A stretch of 64,000 bases of DNA from Asterias amurensis. Lineage: Eukaryota > Echinodermata > Asteroidea > Forcipulatida > Asteriidae. Positions 1 to 11,643 of the stretch are shown here, in pieces (position 1 is the stretch's first letter; the number at the start of each line of letters is the position of its first letter). Both the position numbers and the translations under genes were made by a program. The DNA is taken from the NCBI RefSeq assembly GCF_032118995.1, contig NC_092648.1, positions 17,636,450 through 17,700,449 on the forward strand, written 5' to 3'. Below the pieces are notes generated by a model. That model was not told where the DNA came from and did no database searches. It worked only from the letters and a program-made list of their open reading frames with translations.

Positions 1-262
1 CTACAACATGCAAAGCCTTGTGATTTCATCTCAATTTCATCAAATTTGTTAAGAAAATGCTAGGCTAACCAATTTCATCAAATTTTAAACTTAAGCCCAT
101 TTTAAACAAGATTGCAAGATCAATTTCAGCCCAATTTCAACAAAAATGCAAGGCTAACCCCTCTTGATGTTATCATCAAATTTTAGCCCATTTTGGGCAA
201 ACGGACGTGGTTTATCTTCATCAAATTGTAGCCCATTTTGGACAAAAATACAAGGCTTAGCC
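1..262. repeat. Degenerate minisatellite (family A)
   Basis: Loosely repeated units of roughly 55-60 bp carry the core 'CATCAAATTTTAGCCCATTT' followed by 'ACAAAAATGCAAGGCTA'. The same core recurs at 1,563-1,735 and, more diverged, at 5,810-6,420 and 7,610-8,690. No coding potential is visible. Confidence 0.7.
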
Positions 263-274
263 GTTGTGATTTTC

Positions 275-725
<451 letters not shown>

Positions 726-1327
726 GGCTTTTGGAGGCCAGTAACTGGTCAGAAGACTCCTTTTTTCAATGAGAGAGAAATAATTATTGAATTTCAACCA
801 AATGCGGCTCTTCATTGGAATTTTGCCGTGGTTTCACCGCAGAGATTTTCAGTGTGTACAAGGCAAAATCAAATTTAATTCCCCCCTGAACTGTTTTGGG
901 GTTTAACTTAATATTTTCATATTTCACTCGCAGAAGTAGAAAATTGTTCTTCTCAGTTTCAAAGTAAATGCCCGGCATGAGGGACCATTGCCTGCAAGCT
1001 CTGCAGTGTCTAATTTCATCTAGATTTTGCTATCTGTACTGTAAAGATTTATTTGGAGCGATAATGTCTATTTTCTTTTGATACTGTGGGAAAATAAATT
1101 ATCTTTTTTTCATCTACAGATGAAGAGATTCAATCAGAGGTGGCCAGATCATCAGTCATAGTGCCGTCTAGATTGTCAGATCATCAGTCATAGTGACTGT
1201 CTGTCACACAGAACAGAAGTGATGTCTCAAGCTATCGCTACTGAAGCCTCGTTTCCAGCAATCTGCGTTATAACAACTCTTTGAAGTTCATGTTGACAGG
1301 TACAATATTGATATTGATAATACAAAA
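726..1327. other. Non-coding, nothing recognised
   Basis: No ORF with protein-like composition, no RNA gene and no strong repeat structure is seen. Confidence 0.5.
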
Positions 1328-1445
1328 TTGGTGGTCTAGTTAGCGTAGTTGTATCTAATTTCCAACATCGCCTTCCACCTCTAGGACTCTTGTTTGATTC
1401 ACGCCGGGGGGCACTACGTGGATTTGGTTATCACTCCGACTGCGT
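1328..1445 (+). repeat. tRNA-like SINE fragment
   Basis: The segment has 'GGTGGTCTAGTTAGCGTAG' (box A-like) and 'TTTGATTCACGCC' (degenerate box B-like). A related block occurs at 50,890-50,975. It lacks a convincing acceptor stem, so it is read as a tRNA-derived short retroposon fragment. Confidence 0.4.
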
Positions 1446-1562
1446 GTGTTTTTCCCTGGATTAATTTACTGGGGTGTTCCTCCCACATCTAAAACTGAAA
1501 CTTCACTCATTGTCTTCTCTCCATTGAATCCATGCCCCCCCCCCCCCAAAAAAAAAAAAAAA

Positions 1563-1735
1563 AAGTTCAAGGCTTGCCCTCTTGTTATTTTATCCCAACT
1601 CATCAAATTTTCAACCAAAATGCAAGGTTTCCCCTTTGTGATTTTATCAAGTTTTAGCCAATTCTAGGCAAAACTACAAGACTTACCTTTATCAAACTTT
1701 AGCCCATTTTGGACAAAATTATTTCATTTATTCAT
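1563..1735. repeat. Degenerate minisatellite (family A)
   Basis: Three or four imperfect units with cores 'CATCAAATTTTCAACCAAAATGC' (shortened here) and 'CTTTAGCCCATTTTGGACAA', related to positions 1-262. It is preceded by a poly-C/poly-A tract at 1,536-1,564. Confidence 0.55.
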
Positions 1736-1935
1736 TTATGGTTATTCCTGTACCAACAAAGATAATAAATCATTATCTTTTTCCTTTTTTTTCATCTTCT
1801 ACAAACCAAGTATTCCAGACAGAGTGTGATTTCTTCACAAGGAGTTTCGCCATCCCCAGCACAGATGTTGCAACCTGTATGGAGTTTTTATTTAGTTGTA
1901 GGCCTATATTATAGGGATGGATCATAAAGGTTATG

Positions 1936-2312
1936 ACTGTGTGGTGAATTGCTCATACTTTCTCTTGTGTGGTGAATTGCTTGCACTTTCCCTTGCGTTG
2001 GAAATTTCTCGCACTTCTCTTTGTGTAGAGTTTCTGGCACATCCACTTTGCTATGGTGGTAAATTGCTCACACTTTCCTTTGTGTGGTAAATTATCAAGT
2101 ATACTAACTGAAACGTTGTCTAAGGCTTAGTTTGAAGAATGTTTCTTCCCTTTGTGGGGTGAGTTACTGGCACTTCCCTTTGTGCCGTGAGTTACTGACA
2201 CTTCCCTTGGTGTTGTGAGTTAGTGACACTTCCCTTTGTGTCTTGAGTTATTGGCACTTCCATTGGTGTCGTGAGTTCCTGGCACTTCCCTTTGTGCCGT
2301 GACTCACTGACA
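1936..2312. repeat. 27-29-bp minisatellite, diverged block
   Basis: Units built on 'GAGTTACTGACACTTCCC' plus 'TTTGTGT' are recognisable but diverged. They are the outer part of the array that continues at 2,690-3,462. Confidence 0.7.
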
Positions 2313-2689
2313 CTCATTTAGCTCATTCAGTTTACGTATGCTGGTGTATGGAGTTGACAAACTTGGCTGCCATATAGTGGAGCCGGCATGGGAATTTTTT
2401 CCCCAGAGGGGTTTTTGCCCATCTCATACATCAGCAATAGCAGCCATGCAACATCTGATTTTTATGGTTTTGGTTTTCTTAACCATTAAATAATTATAAA
2501 ACAAAACACAGCACAAAATCTTGCTGTGCCTTGATTTCTGGAAAAGCCAAATCTTTTATCAAAATACAGAGTTGCATGCGTTGAGTAGGAGACACTTTAG
2601 TGTCTACATTCTTAGGAGTCAAACAAAACTTGACCTGGTGTTTGCTTTGTAATTAGTTGATTATTTTGTAGGCTAGTCAACATTTCAGG

Positions 2690-3462
2690 GTGTGTGAATG
2701 ATTTTTTTGCTCACACTTTCCATTGTGTGTTGAATTGTTCACACTTTCCATTTTGCGGTGAATTGCTTACACTTCTCCTTGTGGGTCTCTTCACCTGGTG
2801 TTATGCTGAGTTGCTCACACTTCCTTTGTGTTGTGAGTTACTAGCACTTTCCATTGTGTCGTGAGTCACTGACATTTCCCTTTGTGTCGTGAGTTACACT
2901 TCCCTTAGTGTTGGGGGTTACACTTCCCTTTGTGTCATGAGTTACTGACACTTCCCTTTGTGTCATGAGTAACTGACACTTCCCTTTGTGTCGTGAGTTA
3001 CAGACACTTCCCCTGTGTTGTGAGTTACAGACACTTCCCTTTGTGTTGTGAGTTACTGACACTTCCCTTTGTGCCATGAGTTACTGACACCTCCCTTTGT
3101 GTTGTGAGTTACACACACTTCCCTTTGTGTTGTGAGTTACAGACACTTCCCTTTGTGTTGTGAGTTACTGACACTTCCCTTTGTGTTGTGAGTTACTGAC
3201 ACTTCCCTTTGTGCCATGAGTTACTGACACCTCCCTTTGTGTTGTGAGTTACACACACTTCCCTTTGTGTCATGAGTTACAGACACTTCCCCTGTGTTGT
3301 GAGTTACAGACACTTCCCTTTGTGTTGTGAGTTACTGACACTTCCCTTTGTGTTGTGAGTTACTGACACTTCCCTTTGTGTGGTGAGTTACTGACACTTC
3401 CCTTTGTGTCATGAGTTACTGACACCTCCCTTTGTGTTGTGAGTTATGCATACTTTCCTTGT
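2690..3462. repeat. 27-29-bp minisatellite, homogeneous block
   Basis: About 25 head-to-tail units of 'GAGTTACTGACACTTCCC' followed by 'TTTGTGTTGT'. Variation is mostly in TTGT/TCGT/CCAT. The minus-strand ORF at 2,841-3,077 is a translation of the repeat. Confidence 0.9.
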
Positions 3463-3595
3463 ATGGTAACAACTTTCACACACTTTGGCTAGTGTTTAGA
3501 TTTCCCCTGTAGTTATATAAACATTCACTTCCCCACTCAAAGGTTAATGATTCAGATTCATACATTCCAAATTCACAAAACAAAATCTTCAAGAA

Positions 3596-3830
3596 ACCTT
3601 CCCTTGCAGAGAATCAGGGCACTCTGATTGTCTTCTTGGGACACAGTTTTTCCAGTCAGAGAACACTCTGATTGAAACTGTACAAATAAGTGTTAACCAA
3701 ATTGTTTGCATAACTTTTGGATGAATATAATTTAAACCTTCCTTTGCGGATAATCAGGGCACTCTGATTGTCTACTTGGGACGCAGTTTTACCAGTCAGA
3801 GAGCACTCTGATTGAAACTGTTGCGTGGAA
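3596..3830. repeat. Two direct copies of a ~90-bp sequence
   Basis: Copies at about 3,596-3,692 and 3,735-3,825 share 'AATCAGGGCACTCTGATTGT' and 'CAGTCAGAGAACACTCTGAT'. Each contains the short inverted pair AATCAG/CTGATT. No gene is seen. Confidence 0.6.
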
Positions 3831-3989
3831 TTTTTTTAACAAAACTCTTTATTTCTTATTTATTTTGACAGTTGCATTTTTTTAGAATAACAACTATTTC
3901 TGAATCATATATCTTTGTTTTACTTAAAATAAATGCTTGAGCTGCTCCTATATCCACAAATGAGACCACTCAAAAGTGTAAAACTTTTT

Positions 3990-4175
3990 AAAAGAAATAA
4001 TGACTTTTCTTGCTAGCGAAGCCATTTACTTTGTTTTATTTGTACCAGATATAAAAACAAAACTATGGAAATCTCAGTAACATTTTCAAAAAGTAATGAC
4101 TTTTCTTGCAAGCGAAGCCATTAACTTTGTTTCATTGACCAAACATGAAAACAAAACTATGGAAATCTCAGTATC
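3990..4175. repeat. Two direct copies of an ~85-bp sequence
   Basis: 'ATGACTTTTCTTGC' followed by 'AGCGAAGCCATT' and 'AAAACTATGGAAATCTCAGT' occurs twice in tandem. Non-coding. Confidence 0.6.
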
Positions 4176-4399
4176 TTGAAAGATATGGAAATTTCTATCA
4201 AAAATAATTGCAAATTCATTGATTTTTTAATGATTTTTTTTTCTTTGCAAGTCCTTTTGTTCTGAAAGATATCAGGAATATACTTCAGAGCTTGAAACAC
4301 AGCACAATTTGTTCTTCATATTATTTCTTTATTATTCTTTTGGGGTTGGGTTTTTATTACTGAAATTTCAAGATCTAAAACGTGGACTCATTGTGCAGG

Positions 4400-4935
4400 A
4401 GCGGGTCATTTGATGTTAGGGCCTCATCCAAACCCATGAAAAGCTCGCAGAGTTGTGCAAACACCTGTGCCTGTTGGTGGACCCCCTCGGCTGCCTGGAA
4501 CAAGTGTTGGTCCTGCAGGCCCGGGTGCAATGGAAGGTATGTTCTCCACTCAGTGAAATTAAATTTGATGCACAACTAATGTTCTCCTTCACTGGTGTGC
4601 AAAATTTTACGAGCTAGAGCGAGCATTTTCCAGATCAATAGTACTAGGGATTGAGCTAGAAGTTAGTGGTTGGTCCCTAAAACGTTCTGGTCGATCTCTC
4701 AAGACGTCGGGATGAGGGCCCCTTATAATTTAGCCTTTTGTTGGTCACGTCGTTCTTTTGTGTTTGAGTAAACAGGTTTGAACTGGGGATCTATTGAGAT
4801 CATCAAAGGTGCCAAGAGATGTCTTCGTTTGAGCCAATGGAATCTGGACTCGTTGGATGATGAGGACTTCTATTCAGTTGATGGTATGAAGGCTGGAGAA
4901 ACATGTTCTGCTTGGTCATGCCTCTTCACATCCAT
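4400..4935 (+). pseudogene. Exon-like fragment family, copy 1 (unidentified gene)
   Basis: Two exon-like blocks. Block 1 ends at about 4,535 in 'CAATGGAAG|GTATGT', a good donor. One frame gives a helical peptide containing 'KLAELCKHLCLLVDPLG', another contains 'SSQSCANTCACWW'. Block 2 follows an acceptor-like 'AAACAG' near 4,774 and contains 'GAKRCLRLSQWNLDSLDDED' then 'FYSVDGMKAGET'. Both blocks recur at 6,735-7,130 (minus), 12,530-13,085 (plus), 14,255-14,345 (plus, block 2 only) and 14,935-15,490 (minus). I do not recognise the family. Joining block 1 to block 2 does not keep one open frame, so this copy is probably a decayed gene fragment. An antisense ORF (4,375-4,575) looks equally protein-like. 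Confidence 0.4.
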
Positions 4936-5154
4936 AATATCTAGTAAGAACACCAATTTTATTGCCTTTTGATACCAAAGATGACACTGGATTCCTATAA
5001 TTTGTAGTTGTTTTGAATTGGATGTGTTTAGAAGAGGTCCAAGGTCAGGTCTATGTCAAGGCTCTTAGGGTCTGGTCATGGTCAAGGACAAATTACTGCA
5101 GGAGATCACAGATTTAGTTGTCAAAGTAGTGCCCAACAGAATGTTATATCATAA

Positions 5155-5745
5155 AAGTTCTGCAAAACTTTGCGACAGTTACAACTAAAACTTTTAAACT
5201 TATCTGAGACAAAGGCTTTATACTAGATATAACGAAATAAATTTTCACTGCAGCGTCTAAACAGAAAGTTTATCTTAAAAACTCTCTAAAACTTTGTGAC
5301 ATTTACAACTAAAACCTAACACTTAAAATTTATTTGAGACCATGGTTTTTATACCAGGTAGAACTGAGTACATTTACAATGCAGCGTCTAAACAAAAGGT
5401 TTATTATAAATGTTTATACTTGTGATATTCCAAACTAAATCTTGTTGCAGGATATTAAAATCAAACTTGATGTGGATGTTAACACTTGCGAGGTTAACAT
5501 TTAAATATTTGGAGAACACAGGTTTTGAAATCAGACTAGATAAAATTAAACAAGTTTTCAAATAAAATCTTATAAAAGTTTATGTTTTTCTAAAAATTTG
5601 GGACTTTCACAACTAAATCATATTCTAGGATATGAATTCAGAAATAGCAAATAATAGGACTAAACACTAAAGGCATTAACTTTATCTGCGGGTATGGTTT
5701 TTGGAGTCGGACTAGTAGAACTAAACTGCAGCTTGTTTTTAGTTT
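5155..5745. repeat. Degenerate ~170-bp tandem repeat
   Basis: Three or four diverged units share 'AAAACTTTGTGACA' plus 'TTACAACTAAAACCT' and 'CAGCGTCTAAACA'. No coding signal. Confidence 0.55.
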
Positions 5746-5809
5746 GAGGCACGTATTATGGAATTTGTCAGCATTCAACTAACTTACTGTATTTACTTGT
5801 TCAACTCAC

Positions 5810-6420
5810 TCTCCACTATCAAATTTTGCCCTAAAATGCAACAAGGCTATAGGCTTGCGTTTTTATCAAATATTTATCAACCTTTGCTCAGATTTTGTCC
5901 TAAGTTGCAACAAGGCTATATATAGGCTTGCGTATTTTGTTAAAAATTTTGCCCTTAAATGCAACAAGGCTGTGGGCTTGTATAATTGTAAATTTTACTC
6001 TAAAACGCAACAAGGCCTATACTATACAAGGTTATAGGCTTGCAGATTTATCAAATTTTGCTCTAAAATGCTACAAGGCAGTATCGTTACATTTTAATCA
6101 ATTTTTTTTTCTAAAAGGCAACAAGGGTTAGGCTTATATATGTATCAAACTTTGCTCAAATTTTGCCCAAAATTGCAACAAGGCTATAGGCTTGCGTATT
6201 TTGCAAAAAATTTTGCCCTTAAATGCAGCAAGGCTTGCGTTTGCACATGCATCAAATTTTGCCCTAAATTTCACAGGCTGTGGGCTTGCGTACTTATCAA
6301 ATTTTGTCCTAAAATGAAACAAGGCTATAGGCTTCCATATTTGTAAATTTTGCATATAAATGCAACAAGGCTTGCGCTTGCGTATTTATCAAATGTTGCC
6401 CTAAAACGCAACCAAATAAA
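5810..6420. repeat. Minisatellite (family A variant)
   Basis: About ten units of 50-65 bp with core 'ATCAAATTTTGCCCTAAAAT' then 'GCAACAAGGCTATAGGCTTG'. Short ORFs on both strands in this stretch are products of the repeat. Confidence 0.85.
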
Positions 6421-6734
6421 TCAAATACTTGAGTTCTTGATCAATCTTTAGCCGCGTTAAAAAATGTTTGGTCATTGTGGTCAAAGTTTTTTTTTTAAGA
6501 TGGTAGTTGTTATACTAATCCAATGTCATCTTTGTTATCATTTATTGGCAAACATGTAGTGAGAAAACATCACTATTCGCCATACTTAAAATGTTTAAAA
6601 AAATGTTGACGTTTGTGTGAATTTGTCAAGTGTGTTTCTCAGAGCTTTTGGTTGATACATGTGTCTTAAACACTCAGTAACTTTGTTGTTCATCAAAGTT
6701 GGTTAAAAACAAGTTCACTTGTAGCCATTTTGTC

Positions 6735-7130
6735 AGTTGACTACATCTGAACGTCAAAGTTGCAGCCCCATGGAAAGCAAGGGGGAAATTAGGGGCCATT
6801 GCAAAATTTGTTTCTCCGACCAGCACATCGTCATCTGGATAGAAGTCTTGGAACAAGTGTCGACATCTCTTGGCACCACCAGTGCAGTTTGGTTGCAAGA
6901 CAACAATCGGTGAAATCTTAGGCCCTTGAGGGCATAAGTTCATTTATGCAAGCAACAACTACCTTCTGCTCAACACTTGCATCTAAAACAAATCGCAAAA
7001 TTGCGTCTAGCTCATTTATGTTTTGTAAGACATTACAACAGTGAAGTAGACACTAGGAGTACATCTAATTGAACTTCACTAAAGAGAGAACTTATCAACC
7101 ATTGCACTTGGGCCTTTAGATCATCACAAG
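6735..7130 (-). pseudogene. Exon-like fragment family, copy 2 (unidentified gene)
   Basis: On the minus strand, 'AAGGCCCAAGTGCAATGG' (7,095-7,115) matches the end of block 1 of the 4.4-kb copy, including sequence past its donor. Block 2 at 6,800-6,880 reads 'GGAKRCRHLFQDFYPDDD' then 'VLVGETNF'. Block spacing is close to that of copy 1, so the intron-like spacer was duplicated too. Function unknown. Confidence 0.4.
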
Positions 7131-7149
7131 TTCCAGGTGCACGACTCTG

Positions 7150-7335
7150 CTTTTTTTTTTTTTTTGGGGGGGGGGGCCAATTTTTTTAATAAAAAATTGA
7201 ACATGACTCTCCTTGTATCTTGCGTTTTATTTGCCTCCACCCTACCCCCCCCCCCATTTTTATTGAGGGCCCATCTTATCCTTGTGGAATACCCCCCCCC
7301 CCACCCTGTAGTGGCCAAAAGGTAGTCCCCACAGG
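7150..7335. repeat. Homopolymer tracts and a short inverted repeat
   Basis: Poly-T/poly-G at 7,150-7,177 is followed by poly-C tracts. 'CCATCTTATCCTTGTGGAA' (from about 7,270) is inverted as 'TTCCACCAGGATAAGATGG' (about 7,347-7,365), forming a hairpin-capable pair. No gene. Confidence 0.5.
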
Positions 7336-7609
7336 GTGGGGGAGGGTTCCACCAGGATAAGATGGACCCTCTGGCAGTCATTTTTTCCCACAAAACAATT
7401 AGGTGTGTATATATAAGTCGCTTTTAGCAAGTAATTGGGAACAAGGAAACTATCATAAAATAAATACACACTCAATTTGTTGCATTGTGGAAAAACATGG
7501 CTGCCAAGTAGACAAGTCAAATAATGAGACTCAAATAATGAGACAAACACAGTTTAATAGAATCAGCCTTTATTCTTGTACACATAAAATAACACTCACA
7601 ATTTGTTAA

Positions 7610-8690
7610 ATACACATGTCAAAATTTGGCCTAAAATCTACAAGGTTATATAAGCCTTGTGAAACTAGTCAAAATTTGGCTTTTCAAAATCTAACCTAAA
7701 ATCTACCAGGCTACAAGGCCTGTGAAGCTAGTCAAAATTTGGCCTAAAATCTACAAGGCTATAATAGCCTTATGAAACTAGTCAAAATTTGGCCTTTCAA
7801 AATCTAACCTAAAATCTACAAGGCCTTGTTAAGCTAGTCAAAATTTTGCCTAAAATCTACAAGGCTATAATAGCCTTATGAAAGTAGTCAAAATTTGGCC
7901 TAAAATCTAGCTTTATGAAACTAGTCAACATTTTTGGCCTCAATTCTACAAGGTTATAGCCTTGTGAAACTAGTCAAAATTTGGCCTTTCAAAATCTAGC
8001 CTAAAATCTACAAGGCTATAATAGCCTCATGAAACTAGTCAAAATATGCTCCAAAATCTATAAGGTTATAACCTTGTGAAACTAGTCAAAATTTGGCCTA
8101 AAATCTAGCCTTTTGAAACTAATCAAAATATATAGCCTTATGAAACTAGTCAAAATTTTGCCTAAAATCTACAAGGCCTATTCAAAACTTGCTCTTAAAT
8201 ATACAAGGCTATAATAGCCTCATGAAACTAGTCAAATTCTAGCCTAAAATCTATAGCCTTGTGATGAAACTATTTATAGTCAAAACTTGCTCTTACATCC
8301 ACAAGGCTATAATAGCCTTATGAAAATAGTCAAAATCTGGCCTAAAATCTAGCCTTATGAAACTAGTCAAAGTCTAGCCTAAAATCTACAAGGCTATAGC
8401 CTTGTGAACTTGTCACATTTTGCTGAAAAAGTCTACAAGCCTGATGAACTTTTCGCTCAACAAAAAATCACAAGGATATAGCCTTGTGAATTGCCCCCCA
8501 CCCCCCCCCCCCCAAAAAAAAAAAATAAATAAAAAAATAACAAAAATAAGGCACTTTTCGCTCGAAAAAAAATCACACGGCTATAGCCTTGTGAACTACA
8601 AAAACTCAGGCTTGTGAACTTTTCGCTCGAAAAAAAATTGCCTTGTGAACTTTTCGCTCGAAAAAAATCATAAGACTATAGTGATAAAAA
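7610..8690. repeat. Minisatellite (family A, palindromic core)
   Basis: More than 15 units built on 'CTAGTCAAAATTTGGCCTAA' and 'AATCTACAAGGCTATA' followed by ATAGCCTTATGAA. Most units contain the near-palindrome AAGGCTATAATAGCCTT. It is interrupted by poly-C/poly-A at 8,495-8,525. No coding potential. Confidence 0.9.
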
Positions 8691-8978
8691 TGTCGGACGT
8701 ACCCCTGATATTTTTTCAAGTTTCTTCCCAATTCTTTAAAGTAAAAAACAAAATAACAATTTCCTTAATTATTGCTTGAAATATTATTATTAGCTTCTGT
8801 TCAGAAAAGCCTACTGCATCATGAAGAGCACAACATCGCACCTAACAAACAAATAGGCAAAAGTTGATAAAAGTGCTGGCCCTCACCCCCTATGATTCTT
8901 TCAAATTTCGGCCAATAAAAGAATGCCGTTCGTACTACGGTCACCGCATGCACATCGAGCAAGGCTTGCTGGGAAAAG

Positions 8979-9199
8979 ATGGCGCGGCGATATCGATCAC
9001 CCCTAGGAAGAAGGTCGATGCACCCCTTAACTCCCCGCGGCCATTTTGTTTCTGAGCGCGGGCATCGTGTGTTCTTGAAAGGCGACTGCTCGGCGTGTGT
9101 GTGGTGGAAAAACAGATTTTCTGCAACATTTTACACATCAAAGTTTAACAATTTCCACGATGACAAATGCACGGATGTTCATAGAATCTTCTTAATCAG
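8979..9199 (+). other. Putative first exon near a CG-richer start region
   Basis: The sequence around 8,930-9,110 is richer in CG than its surroundings. It contains 'GGGAAAAGATGGCGCGGCGA', resembling the AAGATGGCG motif common at metazoan transcription starts. An open frame starts at the ATG at 8,979 and runs to a strong donor, 'AATCAG|GTAAGT'. Joining it to the segment at 9,690 brings a stop after about five codons, giving a peptide of about 79 residues without recognisable similarity. It may be 5' UTR or non-coding RNA. Confidence 0.35.
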
Positions 9200-9689
9200 G
9201 TAAGTGATTCATGTGCTGATGCAAAAGAGGAAATTTGAGGGGGTTTCTAAGACAAGATTGTCTTGGCAATACAGCAACAGTCACACTATTGTCAGCTAAT
9301 GTCAATGATATAACCTAAGACAAATCGAAGAAACATAGATTGTGTTAAACTTGATTAAACCACTGAATTCTCGCTCAATACAAGTGAGGAAAATATTGTT
9401 AGTGACGGATATTTTTGTAAAAACATTGACCCACATCGATTTTGCTGATGAATTCTAACACTGGGCACTACACGTTTTTTGTTTCTCCAATTCCTTTTGT
9501 GTATGGAATTAGATTTGACGACATGAAGTACTGTACATGTCATGTCTAAGTGGAGACAATTTAAAGGCCCCCTGAACATGCTGTCCTGAAGTAAAACTTC
9601 CCAATGCCCTATACTTTCTATATCCCCTCATTATGTATGAACACTAATTTACATCCATACTCTAAATATAATTTTGAATTCTTTTTCAG

Positions 9690-9789
9690 AGTTCGTGGAA
9701 TCTGAATGGTTCCCTTTCATCAGAAGTGTATGCTGCCTCTCCCTACATCTCGGCAGTGTTTCCAGCCACATTGAACAGCAGTCACTGAG
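9690..9789 (+). other. Putative second spliced exon
   Basis: Bounded by a good acceptor ('TTCTTTTTCAG') and a donor ('CTGAG|GTACAA'). It is 100 nt and not open in the frame of the upstream exon. It supports a plus-strand spliced transcript starting near 8.95 kb; no later exon was identified. Confidence 0.3.
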
Positions 9790-9799
9790 GTACAAGCCT

Positions 9800-10279
9800 C
9801 AACCGTTCTGTAAGACAACCAAAATCTATATTTCTGTTACTAGCTGTAGGGCCATAATAATTTATACCAACACATTTGCCCAAATTTCCCAAAACTCCTA
9901 AGACCCACATTATTTATGAAATCTTCTTTTTTGTGGGGCCTCCAAAGAATCCCTTAAATTTCTATCAAAAATAATTCATTTAGGTGAGCCCTTCTTTTCA
10001 ATGAAATGTTCATACTTTTCCCTAAAGAGCCAAACATCATGCCTGTATTACAGGCTAAGCATCGTCAATCGAAATTCGATACAAAACTACCCTTGAGGTC
10101 ATTACCTAATATTGTGAATTAGCATTTTTGGAGTTTTGCAACTGATTCTAGTTCAAAAGAACGATTACACTGTATTTCTGTACTTGCAAACATGGAATTA
10201 CTGTTCATGAATAATAGGCAACTCTTACACCCCCCCCCCTAAGAAAGTTTAGAAAAAAATTAGCTTTATAATTTTGAAT
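9800..10279. other. Non-coding, nothing recognised
   Basis: AT-rich with a short poly-C tract nearby; no gene signal. Confidence 0.4.
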
Positions 10280-10495
10280 GCATCCCATTAAATAGGTGTA
10301 CTTGGTAGTTATTCCAAAAATTAATTACCATGAAATCGTTAGAGCACTGGCCATGTTGATGTTAAACAATGTTGTTGGAAAAACACCCTTAAAATATTTG
10401 AGCTAAAACTTTCACTGGTTTGTTATTTATGCATTTATTGAGGCACACCAAGTGATGAGACTGGTGTTTGATAATTACCAAACGTGTCCCCAATC
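10280..10495. mobile_element. Degenerate copy of the TTAA-flanked MITE
   Basis: Retains 'GAGCTAAAACTTTCAC' then 'TGGTTTGTTATTTATGCAT' and 'AAGTGATGAGACTGG', matching the right half of the elements at 22,902-23,280 and 51,556-51,945. Confidence 0.6.
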
Positions 10496-11375
10496 TTTCT
10501 TATTTTCTAAAAGTTACTTTTAATTAGTTCATCAACACCTAGAAGGGGAATAGGGGATCACCAAAGCCGTTCATAGAACCAATAATTGCCCAAATAATAG
10601 GATTCATCAGAAAATAATAAGCAAACCAGACAAGATTGTTTATTTGAATTTTCAAGACTTTATTTGAACAAACTCATATTTTCCAAAGAAAGAAAACAAT
10701 AACATCAGTTAGTGCATCTACACTGTTAGACATTACCCCCCCCCCCCCCCACCACAAGAACTTGATTATGACTAAGTTGTATGTTATGTTTCCAGAATGT
10801 TTTAATTAAAACAATTTTTGTTTTGGGGGTGCTTTTGCACTCCTATTGCTTCCTTACTATTCATTTTGATAGTTGCTTAAATTGATGGTTAGAAATGTGC
10901 CAGTTGATGTAAAATTACTTAAACCTCATTGAAATTATTTCAAAATTTCTTCTTTTTTTTATGCACTTGTCAAGTGCCACAATTCAAAAAATACAGCTTT
11001 CAATTCATACTTGTATTTATTAAAAGTATTGAAAATGTGTATAGTTTCAAAATTCAACTTGAACCCCCAAACCAGTTAAGAATTTATCCGAGAAGAAACA
11101 TCAGCTGGCAAATGACAACCATAGCTAAGAAATATAAATGATCAACCAAGGAAGAAATGTAACCTGTTTTTCCAAAAGGAGTCAACATGCCTAACAAAAA
11201 ACTAGTCTCATGAAAACATAAATTAACTATTTGGTTTCCACAAACTTGTAAAATAATTATATGTGCTTTTTCAGAATATTTACAGAATCAAAGCGTTTTT
11301 TTTTTTTGGTTTATTTTCAATCAAATCTCATTAAATTTGACTCCTTTATGGTTTACAGGTTGCATTTCTTACTTA
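10496..11375. other. Non-coding, nothing recognised
   Basis: AT-rich, with a poly-C tract at 10,736-10,750. Short ORFs have no protein-like composition. Confidence 0.4.
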
Positions 11376-11377
11376 TA

Positions 11378-11643
11378 AAGAAGGTACAACATTGGTATTC
11401 ATATACTGCAAATAGAGTGCACACATTTTGACACAAAAAATATCATCTAAACTTTGCAGCGTTTCAAAACAAATTTCTTTATTTATTATTTATTTCGAAA
11501 CAATTTTTCCATCAAGTGGACATTTGTATGAATGTTTACTTGCATGCTTACCAAAATTTAAGGTAATGCATGTTCACTAAATTTCTGCATTAAACTTATA
11601 AGTTAAATTCACAATAGCGTAACTACCAATGTTGTATCTTCTG
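11378..11643. mobile_element. Small TIR element
   Basis: 'AAGAAGGTACAACATTGGTA' at the left end is matched in inverted orientation by 'TACCAATGTTGTATCTTCTG' near 11,620-11,640. The interior has no ORF. Non-autonomous element by inference. Confidence 0.45.

Noticed and set aside
2841..3077. 78-codon minus-strand ORF with repeated VTHNTKGS-like peptide
   Set aside because: It is a frame through the 27-29-bp minisatellite; unit length varies between 27 and 29, so the frame is not maintained along the array.
2690..3462. CRISPR-like array
   Set aside because: Repeats are head-to-tail without unique spacers and the genome is eukaryotic.
4375..4575. Minus-strand ORF with helical peptide (DQHLFQAAEGVHQQAQVF)
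   Set aside because: Protein-like, but the homologous copies keep the plus-orientation donor and blocks, so I favour the other strand. Not excluded.
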